The notes under the pieces are model-generated. The model was not told the origin of the DNA and did not search any database. It saw only the letters and a program-made list of their open reading frames with translations. The translations under genes were made by a program, and so were the position numbers. A stretch of DNA of 64,000 nucleotides from BMS3ABIN03 sp964418885 (GTDB lineage Bacteria; Bacteroidota; Ignavibacteria; Ignavibacteriales; Ignavibacteriaceae): assembly GCA_964418885.1 (NCBI GenBank), contig CAYQNW010000003.1, positions 1-64,000 on the forward strand, read 5' to 3'. Positions 18,601 through 25,912 of this stretch are shown piece after piece; position 1 is the stretch's first letter, and each line of letters opens with the position of its first letter.

Positions 18601-18681
18601 TGCTAACCCTGCCTGGATAATAAAAATCGATAGAACTAAACTCCACTTTAATAATTTTCTAAAAAAGTAGCAGTGAAACAT
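15613..18681 (-). CDS. TonB-dependent outer-membrane receptor with carboxypeptidase-regulatory N-domain
   Basis: The 1022-residue protein has a signal peptide (about residues 1-27, ending AGLAQG). A CarboxypepD_reg-like domain follows (GSITGTIYDKATKDGLPGANVLVEGT, SYIGYVSESIDV), then a plug domain (IQELPDFNAAATLSRLPGI, VVIRGLAPKYNQIEIEGV, LTPDMNANSIGGTVNMELREAP) and a 22-strand-type barrel ending in LGLRIRY. It should import an oligosaccharide using TonB energy. The plug style resembles the Xanthomonas/Caulobacter sugar-receptor group rather than classic SusC, and no SusD follows. Instead the next gene is a T9SS beta-helix protein. Its start has AGGAGGA upstream, and a good promoter at 18780-18808 gives it its own transcript. 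A paralogue lies at 36847-39861. Confidence 0.92.
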   Translation of the reverse strand: MFHCYFFRKLLKWSLVLSIFIIQAGLAQGTGSITGTIYDKATKDGLPGANVLVEGTTIGAATDLDGKFILRNVPVGSHTITASYIGYVSESIDVNIVANRMLEQDFALSVKTLEGKEVIITAQAQGQLEAINQQLNSDNIVNIVSETKIQELPDFNAAATLSRLPGISTTKSSGEDNKVVIRGLAPKYNQIEIEGVTLSPTGSSSIGFTSDPFVVTGGVQNDRSVDLTMVSPYMIRMISVYKSLTPDMNANSIGGTVNMELREAPSNWHTDLLWQSGYTAKSKTYGNYRFVASGSNRFFNDMLGVYALFNMESYDRNADNLDASYVVAGDEVEADPITGYRPMKVTTVTFNRHIETRKRYGGNLILDYRLPNGSIKVVNLLARINSDYTEHRQNINYNNGRLEWRLQIGENKIDQQLNSLQFNYDFGFLTADLSANYTSAKNVLDNSPVINFNQVGGVLVVDRDNITPENLNYLVHYSGDENVILRSGNLFSNNYKEEKYTYKADFKMPFNIGDWSNGFFKFGGQINNQSNSTNQESPYLAFDGDATPGSGNNIANDMMRAIQDKFGIDINNAGEFTGLTFLNTDNEIFDPFLSNDYGSILYASKPSLLTDIMNYIVGNPSFDASNTTLSNGRSGGWYDGPYQQLTNDYHFDADYYAAYGMIKFSFLDFMVIGGARYEKVKSNYFAWNAQDIRNAQQQKLYDTTATNENDFLLPMAQIKYSPFDWMDVRYAYTQTLARPDYQSLSPKFNIDVNGITISAGNSALEPGKAFNHDLSFTFHNNEIGLLTIGGYYKTIENFVYSASYGLLAAQSAGMDSVSHYIIIRDGIKVVDPVVTTRTVVRRPINNPYDATVKGIEIDFQHSFWYLPEPFNNMVFGINYARIYSESKYPLYLTEVIPGTRPPQYRLRDTTFSGRLIDQPNHVLNAYIGYDYEGFSSRLSFQFQDNSAITNGGEFPENSSNTKAYFRMDFSARQKLPWFGSELFLDVINLNDENNSWTQRSTGGYQGIRNYGLTANLGLRIRY

Positions 18682-18751
18682 ATCTTCCTCCTGATGTTTT
18701 TTTACTTTTTATACTGGTAATTGATGTAAGAATCTTATCTTATCATAAATT

Positions 18752-18767
18752 TTATTATCCGTAATAA
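18752..18767. promoter_or_regulatory. Palindrome just after the TonB receptor transcription start
   Basis: TTATTA and TAATAA form perfect 6-base inverted arms around TCCG. The site falls roughly at +6 to +21 of the start predicted from the promoter at 18780-18808, a usual place for a repressor to block. It does not match the LacI-type operator seen elsewhere in the window. The binding factor is unknown. Confidence 0.4.
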
Positions 18768-18779
18768 AAAAGCTTTAAA

Positions 18780-18808
18780 ATTCTACTAATATTTTGGCGT
18801 AATATCAA
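18780..18808 (-). promoter_or_regulatory. Promoter candidate for the first TonB receptor
   Basis: On the minus strand TTGATA (18808-18803), 17 bases, then TAGAAT (18785-18780). Transcription would start near 18773, giving a leader of about 90 bases. It lies in the 159-base gap after the symporter gene. Confidence 0.6.
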
Positions 18809-18840
18809 CTCATAGTTTTTTCATTTATTCAAGAATTAGC

Positions 18841-20247
18841 TTATATCTGCTGTTTTCTTGCTGCTAAATCATCTTCAATTTTAATCATCATATTATTTGT
18901 AAGAGGATAGAATATCATTAAGGCACCTCCCGTTAGCCCAAAAATAGCAGGTAGTACACTTATTAATAATAGTATTCCATTCATTGATTCGGAGGTTTGA
19001 GTTATATTTGGGACGAAATCATTAGCCGCAAGTACCCAACCTATAATTGCGCCACCTAATGTCAATCCAAGCTTAAGAGTAAATAATGATGCCGCCATAA
19101 TCAAACCAGTTGCTCTTCTTCCAAATTTCCATTCACCATAATCAGCAGTATCTGTATACATTGCCCATTGTAAAACAGAAACAACCCCAAAGAAAAATGT
19201 TAGAATAAAATTTAATAAGTAAATTATTACCAGACTATCAGGGGGTAGGAAAATATATAAAGCACCTAAAATTGAACTTATCGACAAAAATCCACCATAT
19301 ACCAATCGTTTATTCAACTTCTTTGTAAACTTATGTGTAAAGATTGCTCCAATAATACCGGCAACAGAACCTGATGTGAAAAATATTGTTGTAAGAAATT
19401 CAATTGAGAGATGCCAGGTACTTCCAAAGAAGGTAAAATCCTGTTCCTGAATATAATATTTTACATAGTAGGTAACTGAACCACTCCGAATAACAATAAA
19501 TATTAATTGGAATATTGTTGCTAAACCAATTATCACCCATGGTTTGTTTGTAAACAACTCTTTCAAATCTTGTTTAAAATCTGATTTTTGTTCTTTAGGT
19601 GGATATACTCTTTCTTTAGTAGTAAAGAAAACAACTGAAAACAAAGCGAATGCCAGTCCGCCCAGACATGCGACTGCCCAAGGCCATCCAACTGAGTCAT
19701 TTCCATCACCAAAATATTTCACGAGATATAAGATTGTACTTTGAACTGTGAATTGACCTATAAATGCAGCAACAAAACGATATGATGATAATTTTGTTCT
19801 TTCAACATTACTTGAAGTCATTACACCCATAAGAGCAGAATAAGGAACATTAATAGCTGTATAGAACATCATCATTAATGTATAAGTAAGATACGCGTAA
19901 ATGAGCTTACCTGTATCCTGAAACTCTGGTGTAATGAAAGTTAAAATACTTACGATAGTAAAAGGCAAACCTACCCAGAGTAGGTATGGTCTGTATTTTC
20001 CCCAACGAGTGTTTGTTCTATCAGCAATCATACCCATAATTGGGTCATTGATTGCATCCCATAAACGGGTTACAAGAAACATAACGCTAAGAGCAGCGGC
20101 AGGAAGACCAAAAACATCAGTATAAAAAATTGGGATAAAGCTCATCACAATTTGAAAATACAGGTTCGATGCGGTATCACCTACGCTATAACCAATTTTT
20201 TCCAGTAAAGAAAGTTTTTCGGTCTTTGCTTCCACAGTGTTCACCAA
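18841..20247 (-). CDS. GPH-family (MelB/XynB-like) sugar:cation symporter
   Basis: The 468-residue, 12-helix inner-membrane carrier belongs to the glycoside-pentoside-hexuronide:cation symporters. Typical signatures are the N-terminal LSLLEKIGYSVGDTASNLYF, the helix 2-3 loop RLWDAINDPIMGMIADRTNTRWGKYRPYLLW, and YTDTADYGEWKFGRRATGLI. It lies between GH3 and the TonB receptor and 71 bases past GH3. A role in bringing xylo-oligosaccharides or xylosides from periplasm to cytoplasm, where GH3 and XylA act, fits this context. There is no ATG near the start: TTG 20247 and GTG 20244 are both possible and no good ribosome-binding site is visible, so the first residues are uncertain. Confidence 0.9.
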   Translation of the reverse strand: MVNTVEAKTEKLSLLEKIGYSVGDTASNLYFQIVMSFIPIFYTDVFGLPAAALSVMFLVTRLWDAINDPIMGMIADRTNTRWGKYRPYLLWVGLPFTIVSILTFITPEFQDTGKLIYAYLTYTLMMMFYTAINVPYSALMGVMTSSNVERTKLSSYRFVAAFIGQFTVQSTILYLVKYFGDGNDSVGWPWAVACLGGLAFALFSVVFFTTKERVYPPKEQKSDFKQDLKELFTNKPWVIIGLATIFQLIFIVIRSGSVTYYVKYYIQEQDFTFFGSTWHLSIEFLTTIFFTSGSVAGIIGAIFTHKFTKKLNKRLVYGGFLSISSILGALYIFLPPDSLVIIYLLNFILTFFFGVVSVLQWAMYTDTADYGEWKFGRRATGLIMAASLFTLKLGLTLGGAIIGWVLAANDFVPNITQTSESMNGILLLISVLPAIFGLTGGALMIFYPLTNNMMIKIEDDLAARKQQI

Positions 20248-20318
20248 ATAGCTTTATTAATAAATTGTTTTTATTTGACGATAAATAAATTTCTTATAGA
20301 AGATATATGAGAAATATT

Positions 20319-22649
20319 TCAATCTTCTACAGTTAAAATAATCTTAGTTAAATCTTCATCTCTCGATGAACTACCTATCATTATTTCAAAATCTCCCGGT
20401 TCAACAACAAATTTCATTTCTCTGTTAGTAAAAGCTAAATGTTCAGGCAGAATGGGTAAACTAACTGTTTCAGTTTCACCAGCATTTAACTTTATTTTCT
20501 TAAATCCTTTTAATTCTTTTACTGGTCTTGTTACAGAACTAACCAGATCACGGATGTACATTTGAACAATCTCTGAGCCTTCGCGGGTACCGGTATTTTT
20601 AATATCAATTAATACTCTCGTTGAATCTGAAGTACCAATATTATTGTTTTCAAGTCTTACATTATTAAAACTGAAATCAGTATAACTGAGACCAAAGCCA
20701 AAATGAAATAAAGGTTTTATATCCTGTGAAATATAATCAACAAATTGAGCACTCGCCTTGTGATTATAATACATTGGTAACTGTCCTGCCGATTTAGGAA
20801 CAGTAATAGTCAATTTCCCGGATGGATTCACGTCACCAAAAATGACATCAGCAGCTGCAGTTCCTGTTTCCTGCCCCATATACCATCCCTCAATTATTAC
20901 CGGAACTTTTTCAACCAATCTATTTATTGAAAGAGGACGTCCGTTCATCAAGTAAACTATAATAGGTTTGCCTAATGCTATAATTGATTCAGCTAATTCG
21001 TTCTGTTCGCCAAACAAATCCAAAGTCATATTATCGCCAATATGATCTTTTGCCCAGGCTTCACGGCAAAGATGCTCATTCTCTCCTAGAGCAAGAATAA
21101 TTACCTCTGCTTTTTTGGCAACTTCAACTGCTTCTTTGATCAGTTCAAGATTTTCTTCTCTTGAAGCAAATTTAATCTCATGATTTTTCCAGTTGAAGTA
21201 ACTTGTTGTTGTATTTGTAGTTAATTTGCAACCTTGGGCAAATAAAATTTCGGTGTTATTTCCAACTTTATTCTTAATGCCATCAAACAAGCTTACTTTT
21301 TCATAAGGTTCCCCTGAGTATCCTCCAAAATATAAATCCTTAGCACACGGACCAATTACTGCTATTTTCTTATATTTATTTTTGGGAAGCGGAAGAAGAG
21401 AATTCCCATTTTTCCCAGAATGTGCTTGGTTTTTAAGTAGTACAATAGAGTCCCTGGCTGCCTGCAAAGCTAATTCTTTATGTTCATCATTTTTACTAAC
21501 TTTTATGGCTTCATCAATGTCTATATAAGGATTTTCAAATAAACCAAGTTCGAATTTTAATTTTAAAGTTTGAGATACAGCAGTATCAATATCTTCTAAT
21601 TTAACTTTTCCCTCTTCCAACAGTTCAATTAAATGATAATAATAATTAGCTTTTGGAAATTCAAACTGAACACCTGCATTGAATGTAAGGGTAGCAGCAT
21701 GTGTTTCATTCTCGGCAACCGATTCCTTTAACAGGGTCTGGTCTATTGCAAAATAATCGGCAACTACCATTCCTTTAAAACCCCATTCTTTTCTTAAAAC
21801 ATCTTTGAGTAACCATTTATTTGTATGAGAAGGAATTCCATCGATTTCATTGTAGGAAGGCATAACTGCAGCAGGTTTCACTTTCTCAATACACATTTTA
21901 AATGGAGGCATATGATAGTCACGTAATACACGTAATGAATAATTTGCCGGTCCCTGGTTTTGTCCACCCTCAGGTTCTCCATGACCCAAAAGATGTTTTA
22001 ACGTAGCTGCTACGTGATTATCGATCACAGTTCCATCGTCTGTGCCCTGAAAGCCCTTTACAGCGGCGCATCCCAGTACTCCGTTTAAATAAGGATCTTC
22101 GCCATAAGTTTCTTCAACTCTTCCCCATCTTGGATCACGACAAACATCAATTACCGGAGATAAAGCATGATGTGTTCCTCTTGAACGCATTTCATAAGCA
22201 ACAACAGCATATACTTTTTCAAGGAGAGTAGGATCCCAGGAACATGCAATCCCGATTGCCTGAGGAAAAACTGTTGAATCAGGACGCATCAATCCGTGCT
22301 GTCCTTCATCAACAAAAAGTGCCGGAATTCCTAACCGGGTTTTTTCAAAAAGATATTTTTGAATTCTATTTCTTAATTCAACGGTTTCTTTTATTCCCAG
22401 TGCAGATGGATGAACGGAGTTACATCCATTTCCAAATGTTTCTTTCATCTTCGCTGGATCATTAAGAACTTCTTCACTGAAGTCCTCAATACCATCATTC
22501 CAAAGTCCCATTAGTTGAGCAACTTTTTCTTCTATCGTCATCCGGCTTAAAAGATCGGCAACCCTGTCCTTAATAGGTAAATCAGGATTTTTATAAGCGA
22601 GTAATTTGGTATGTTCCAGAGGTTTACTACGTTTAATTTTTTCTGTCAT
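20319..22649 (-). CDS. Cytoplasmic GH3 beta-xylosidase/beta-glucosidase
   Basis: The 776-residue GH3 enzyme has the full three-domain layout. The N-terminal TIM barrel has the substrate loop RVEETYGEDPYL, the KHLLGHG motif, and the nucleophile D298 in VVADYF. An alpha/beta sandwich follows (KIAVIGPCAKDLYFGGYSG), and then a C-terminal fibronectin-III-like domain (SEIVQMYIRDLVSSVTRPVKELKGF). No signal peptide is present, so it acts in the cytoplasm. This agrees with the symporter gene immediately downstream and xylA immediately upstream (23 bases), and suggests it cleaves imported xylo-oligomers to xylose. Specificity between xylose and glucose cannot be decided by eye. The ribosome-binding site is weak, as in a tightly linked operon. 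Confidence 0.93.
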   Translation of the reverse strand: MTEKIKRSKPLEHTKLLAYKNPDLPIKDRVADLLSRMTIEEKVAQLMGLWNDGIEDFSEEVLNDPAKMKETFGNGCNSVHPSALGIKETVELRNRIQKYLFEKTRLGIPALFVDEGQHGLMRPDSTVFPQAIGIACSWDPTLLEKVYAVVAYEMRSRGTHHALSPVIDVCRDPRWGRVEETYGEDPYLNGVLGCAAVKGFQGTDDGTVIDNHVAATLKHLLGHGEPEGGQNQGPANYSLRVLRDYHMPPFKMCIEKVKPAAVMPSYNEIDGIPSHTNKWLLKDVLRKEWGFKGMVVADYFAIDQTLLKESVAENETHAATLTFNAGVQFEFPKANYYYHLIELLEEGKVKLEDIDTAVSQTLKLKFELGLFENPYIDIDEAIKVSKNDEHKELALQAARDSIVLLKNQAHSGKNGNSLLPLPKNKYKKIAVIGPCAKDLYFGGYSGEPYEKVSLFDGIKNKVGNNTEILFAQGCKLTTNTTTSYFNWKNHEIKFASREENLELIKEAVEVAKKAEVIILALGENEHLCREAWAKDHIGDNMTLDLFGEQNELAESIIALGKPIIVYLMNGRPLSINRLVEKVPVIIEGWYMGQETGTAAADVIFGDVNPSGKLTITVPKSAGQLPMYYNHKASAQFVDYISQDIKPLFHFGFGLSYTDFSFNNVRLENNNIGTSDSTRVLIDIKNTGTREGSEIVQMYIRDLVSSVTRPVKELKGFKKIKLNAGETETVSLPILPEHLAFTNREMKFVVEPGDFEIMIGSSSRDEDLTKIILTVED

Positions 22650-22672
22650 TAGGAATTACAATTCTTTATAGA

Positions 22673-23998
22673 TTATCTAAGTATATAAGAATTTAGAATG
22701 TTTTCCAGCATTTCCTGTCTGCCGCTTTTTAGTATTGGCATTCCTTCTTTAATAATATGCTTTTCAAGATCTTCTAAACCAGCTTTGCCCGACATAATTT
22801 TTTCACCAATACCTGAATTAAAGCTGCTGTATCTCTCTTTAATAAAATTACTTAAGGCTTTGTCTTCAATTATTTTATGTGCGATAAGTAGACCTTTTGC
22901 AAATGCATCCATACCACCGATATGTGCATAGAAAAGATCGGTTGGGTCATTAGAACTGCGCCTGACTTTTGCATCGAAATTAAATCCACCACTACCTAAA
23001 CCGTTTTGATTTAATACCACCATCATTGCGAGTGTTGTAGAATAAATATCAAGAGGGAACTGGTCTGTATCCCAGCCAAGCAGGAGATCGCCACGATTTG
23101 CATCTACACTACCGAGTTTACCCGCAGCAGAAGCAACAGCAAGTTCATGCTCAAAAGCTTGTCCTGCAAGCGTTGCATGATTTGCTTCAACATTTAATTT
23201 GAAGTGATCAATAAGATCATACTCTTTCAAAAAATAAAGTGTAGTAGCAGCGTCAGTGTCATATTGATGCTTGGTTGGTTCGCATGGTTTCGGTTCAATT
23301 AAGAATTGTCCTTTAAATCCAATCTTCTTTTTATAATCAAGAGCCATATGAAGGAAGCGAGCCATATGTTCCTGTTCTTTTTTGATGTCGGTGTTCAATA
23401 AAGTTTCATAACCCTCTCGTCCGCCCCAAAAGACATAATTTTCACCGTTGAGTTCGTAGGTTGCATCAATAGCATTTTTAATTTGCGCACCAGCTAAAGC
23501 CATAATGTTTGCATTAGGACTTGTGCCGGCTCCTTGAGTATAAATAGGATTACTGAAAAGATTTGCTGTACCCCAAAGCAGTTTAATACCTGTTTCTTTC
23601 TGCATTTGTTTTGCGAGGGCAACAATGGTTTCTAAATTTTTTATAGATTGTTGAAAGTTTTCACCTTCGGGTGCGATGTCACGATCATGAAAACAATAAT
23701 AATCAACGCCTAATTTCTGAAAGAATTCGAAAGCTGCTTCGAGAGTGTCTTTTGCTCTATCGAGGGGGTTACTTGCTTTGTGCCATTCTCTGAATATCGC
23801 AGGAGATGTACCGAAAATGTCAGCGCCGGTACCCATCATGGTATGCCAGTAAGCTACAGAAAATCGTAGATGCTCTGCCATCGTTTTATTTCCGACTTTC
23901 TGATCCTTGTTATAATACTTAAATGCTAATGGATTTTTTGAGTTATTGCCTTCGTAACTTATTGGTTTTTCTACATTTGGAAAGAATTTATTTTGCAT
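22673..23998 (-). CDS. xylA: Xylose isomerase
   Basis: The 441-residue protein matches the long (class II) xylose isomerases, which convert D-xylose to D-xylulose using two divalent metals. Visible signatures include YYCFHDRDIAPEG with catalytic H104 and D107, the metal ligands in LIEPKPCEPTKHQYD and VEANHATLAGQAFEHELAVA, and VDANRGDLLLGWDTDQFP. It is the first gene of the apparent xylA-GH3-symporter transcript. Its ATG has GGGAGA upstream. A promoter with a LacI-type operator over its -10 region lies 115-155 bases upstream. No xylulokinase gene is in the window, so xylB must be elsewhere. Confidence 0.97.
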   Translation of the reverse strand: MQNKFFPNVEKPISYEGNNSKNPLAFKYYNKDQKVGNKTMAEHLRFSVAYWHTMMGTGADIFGTSPAIFREWHKASNPLDRAKDTLEAAFEFFQKLGVDYYCFHDRDIAPEGENFQQSIKNLETIVALAKQMQKETGIKLLWGTANLFSNPIYTQGAGTSPNANIMALAGAQIKNAIDATYELNGENYVFWGGREGYETLLNTDIKKEQEHMARFLHMALDYKKKIGFKGQFLIEPKPCEPTKHQYDTDAATTLYFLKEYDLIDHFKLNVEANHATLAGQAFEHELAVASAAGKLGSVDANRGDLLLGWDTDQFPLDIYSTTLAMMVVLNQNGLGSGGFNFDAKVRRSSNDPTDLFYAHIGGMDAFAKGLLIAHKIIEDKALSNFIKERYSSFNSGIGEKIMSGKAGLEDLEKHIIKEGMPILKSGRQEMLENILNSYILR

Positions 23999-24111
23999 TG
24001 TCTCCCTTATTATTTAAATATAAATGAGAAAAGAAAAGTAAAAAATATTCATAAAAAGCCCAATTTTTTTGGTTAGAATACTCCTTAATTTTTTTATCAG
24101 TTCAAATAAAA

Positions 24112-24125
24112 TTGAACCGCTTTAA
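24112..24125. promoter_or_regulatory. LacI-type operator at xylA
   Basis: TTGAACCGCTTTAA, a near-palindrome centred on CG as usual for LacI-family operators. It overlaps the predicted -10 box and start of the xylA promoter, so a bound repressor would block initiation. The same motif occurs at 25535-25548 and 39999-40012. Confidence 0.7.
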
Positions 24126-24152
24126 TATCTTAATATTTATTCTAAATGTCAA
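24124..24152 (-). promoter_or_regulatory. xylA promoter candidate
   Basis: On the minus strand a perfect TTGACA (24152-24147) is followed after 17 bases by GATATT (24129-24124), or after 18 by ATATTA. The operator at 24112-24125 overlaps the -10 end. The leader to the xylA ATG would be about 115 bases. Confidence 0.6.
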
Positions 24153-24454
24153 TAAAAAACACAAATAATGATTCAGTTTCGCAATATTTATGCTGAATGT
24201 ATTATAATGAATTAAATCAATTGAACATGCAAAATAAAATGATATTACTTTATTCCTCAAGCTGTCCCAGTATATAAAATGAAAAATTCTTTACTAAATA
24301 ATAATCAAAGACTTCAAATAATATAATATGACTTAAGTTATTATTAAATAAAAGGTCATCCAGTTTTAGTTAATGATCTAAATTGGTTTGTTTGCGGATG
24401 AGATCTAATTGTCGAACTGTTTAATTCAGATTGAGCAGGTAATACCGTGTGGAA

Positions 24455-25498
24455 TTAATCCTGAAGTATGGGTTTTAATACTTTTGTTGATTCCCTAACT
24501 ACAAGTTCTGTATCCAAAACAACTTTTTCAATTGGAAGCAGAGTTGAAGATTCGATATTCCGGATTAATATTTCTGCTGCTCTTTGTCCAATCTCGTGTT
24601 GAGGAGCTCTGATTGTTGTTAATGCAACGGGATATATTTTCGCATAGTAAATATCATCGTTACCTATAATTGAAATATCATCGGGAACTTTTATATTTAT
24701 TTCTTTAAGTGCTGCTAAAACTGCGAGTGCTTGCTGATCGTTAAAACAGACAATTGCAGTTGGATAATCTTCACGTCTTTTATTTTTAAAATACTCGATA
24801 GTTTTAGTAAAACTTTCCTCATACTGAGACCCAATGGAGACGATCATATCTTTCTTAAATACTAAAGTACGTTCGCTGAATGCATGTCTGAATCCTTCGA
24901 TTCGTTCTGCTGTGTGAGAAGATTGGAGAGGACCCGTGAAGTGAACAATCTTCGTATGTCCGTTATCTATCAGATATTTTACTGCTTTTTTAATTGCTCT
25001 TAAATTATCTATAGCAACAACATTTGCTTGTATTCCTTTTACATCTTCCAACAATACAAAAGGGTAGTTTATCATTTTTAATTTAAAGAGATGTTCGATT
25101 TCGGCAGAGCCTTCAACAATTGGGGCGATGATTGTTCCTTTAATATCTTTGGCAGAGAAAAAATGTGAAAACTTTTTTTCACATTCATGGTCATTTTCTG
25201 AACTGCTGACGACAACTGAATATCCTTTACTGTTTGCATACTCTTTTACACCAGAAGCTATAGAGGTATAAAATGGATAGTTAAGATCTTTGATGATTAT
25301 TCCTATACTTTTGTCCTGATCGCCATTCTTAAGATTTCTTGCTACGCCTTTCGGACGAAAGTTTAGTTCTTTCATCACTTCAAGTATATGATTTCTTGTG
25401 GCTGGTTTAACGGTGTTCTTCGCGTTTATTACTGCAGATACCGTTCCCTTTGACACCCCTGCTCGTTTTGCAACATCTACAATAGTAATTTTTTTCAT
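24455..25498 (-). CDS. LacI-family transcriptional regulator of the xylan locus
   Basis: The 347-residue protein has a typical LacI DNA-binding head (residues 1-60: TIVDVAKRAGVSKGTVSAVINAKNTVKPATRNHILEVM with the hinge region RPKGVARNLKNG). It continues as a periplasmic-binding-protein-like effector domain (SIGIIIKDLNYPFYTSIASGVKEYA, AIVCFNDQQALAVLAAL, IIGNDDIYYAKIYPVALTTIRAP). It lies upstream of xylA on the same strand with a 456-base gap. Two overlapping LacI-type operators in its own promoter suggest autorepression, and the same motif at xylA and before the second TonB receptor suggests those are its targets. The effector is probably a pentose or an oligosaccharide; this is inference. The start has GGAG upstream. 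Confidence 0.93.
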   Translation of the reverse strand: MKKITIVDVAKRAGVSKGTVSAVINAKNTVKPATRNHILEVMKELNFRPKGVARNLKNGDQDKSIGIIIKDLNYPFYTSIASGVKEYANSKGYSVVVSSSENDHECEKKFSHFFSAKDIKGTIIAPIVEGSAEIEHLFKLKMINYPFVLLEDVKGIQANVVAIDNLRAIKKAVKYLIDNGHTKIVHFTGPLQSSHTAERIEGFRHAFSERTLVFKKDMIVSIGSQYEESFTKTIEYFKNKRREDYPTAIVCFNDQQALAVLAALKEINIKVPDDISIIGNDDIYYAKIYPVALTTIRAPQHEIGQRAAEILIRNIESSTLLPIEKVVLDTELVVRESTKVLKPILQD

Positions 25499-25529
25499 AA
25501 AGTTCTCCAGAACTTTTGAGAATGGACCT

Positions 25530-25558
25530 TATAATTGAACCGATTTAATTCGATTCAA
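25530..25558 (-). promoter_or_regulatory. Promoter of the LacI-type gene with two overlapping operators
   Basis: On the minus strand TTGAAT (25558-25553) is followed by ATTATA at 17 bases or TATAAG at 19. Operator-like sites TTGAACCGATTTAA (25535-25548) and TTAATTCGATTCAA (25545-25558), both centred on CG, fill the whole spacer. This layout predicts autorepression. Confidence 0.6.
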
Positions 25559-25757
25559 AAAGGTAAAAGATATTGTCTTTAAAATAATAAATAAGATGGT
25601 GAATAGAAATAGTTGAAGACAAATTGCTGAAGGATTTAATCTTAGATTAATTTCTTATAATCAACTCAAGAAAGAAATTTGGAAATTTGTCACAATATAA
25701 TGCATCTGTAACCAGCCGTAGTCTGAAGACTAACACACGATAAACAAAGAACTTAAT

Positions 25758-25782
25758 TTACTTTAAGCATGAATTAAAGTAA
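25758..25782 (-). other. Inverted repeat downstream of the GH9 gene
   Basis: TTACTTTAA (25758-25766) pairs with TTAAAGTAA (25774-25782) over a 7-base loop, and the flanks pair imperfectly. It is 130 bases past the GH9 stop and lacks a clear U-run. It could be a weak terminator or an operator. Confidence 0.3.
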
Positions 25783-25912
25783 TTCAAGCAGACTATCATA
25801 TCATTGTTCAATGTCTGGATCAATTTTCAACAGATCAGATTTACCAAATTTTAGTAATATGGTAAAATAATCAATAAGATTTATAAATTTTTACTGCATC
25901 TTTATATGATAA

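Larger units (their letters stand above)
23999..24454. other. 456-base intergenic region upstream of xylA
   Basis: AT-rich DNA between the LacI-type regulator stop and xylA. It holds the xylA promoter and operator at 24112-24152. Nothing else is recognised: no RNA gene and no convincing terminator were seen for the regulator gene. Confidence 0.7.
25499..25912. other. 414-base intergenic region upstream of the LacI-type gene
   Basis: It carries the regulator's promoter and paired operators (25530-25558) and an inverted repeat (25758-25782). The rest is AT-rich with nothing recognisable. Confidence 0.65.
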
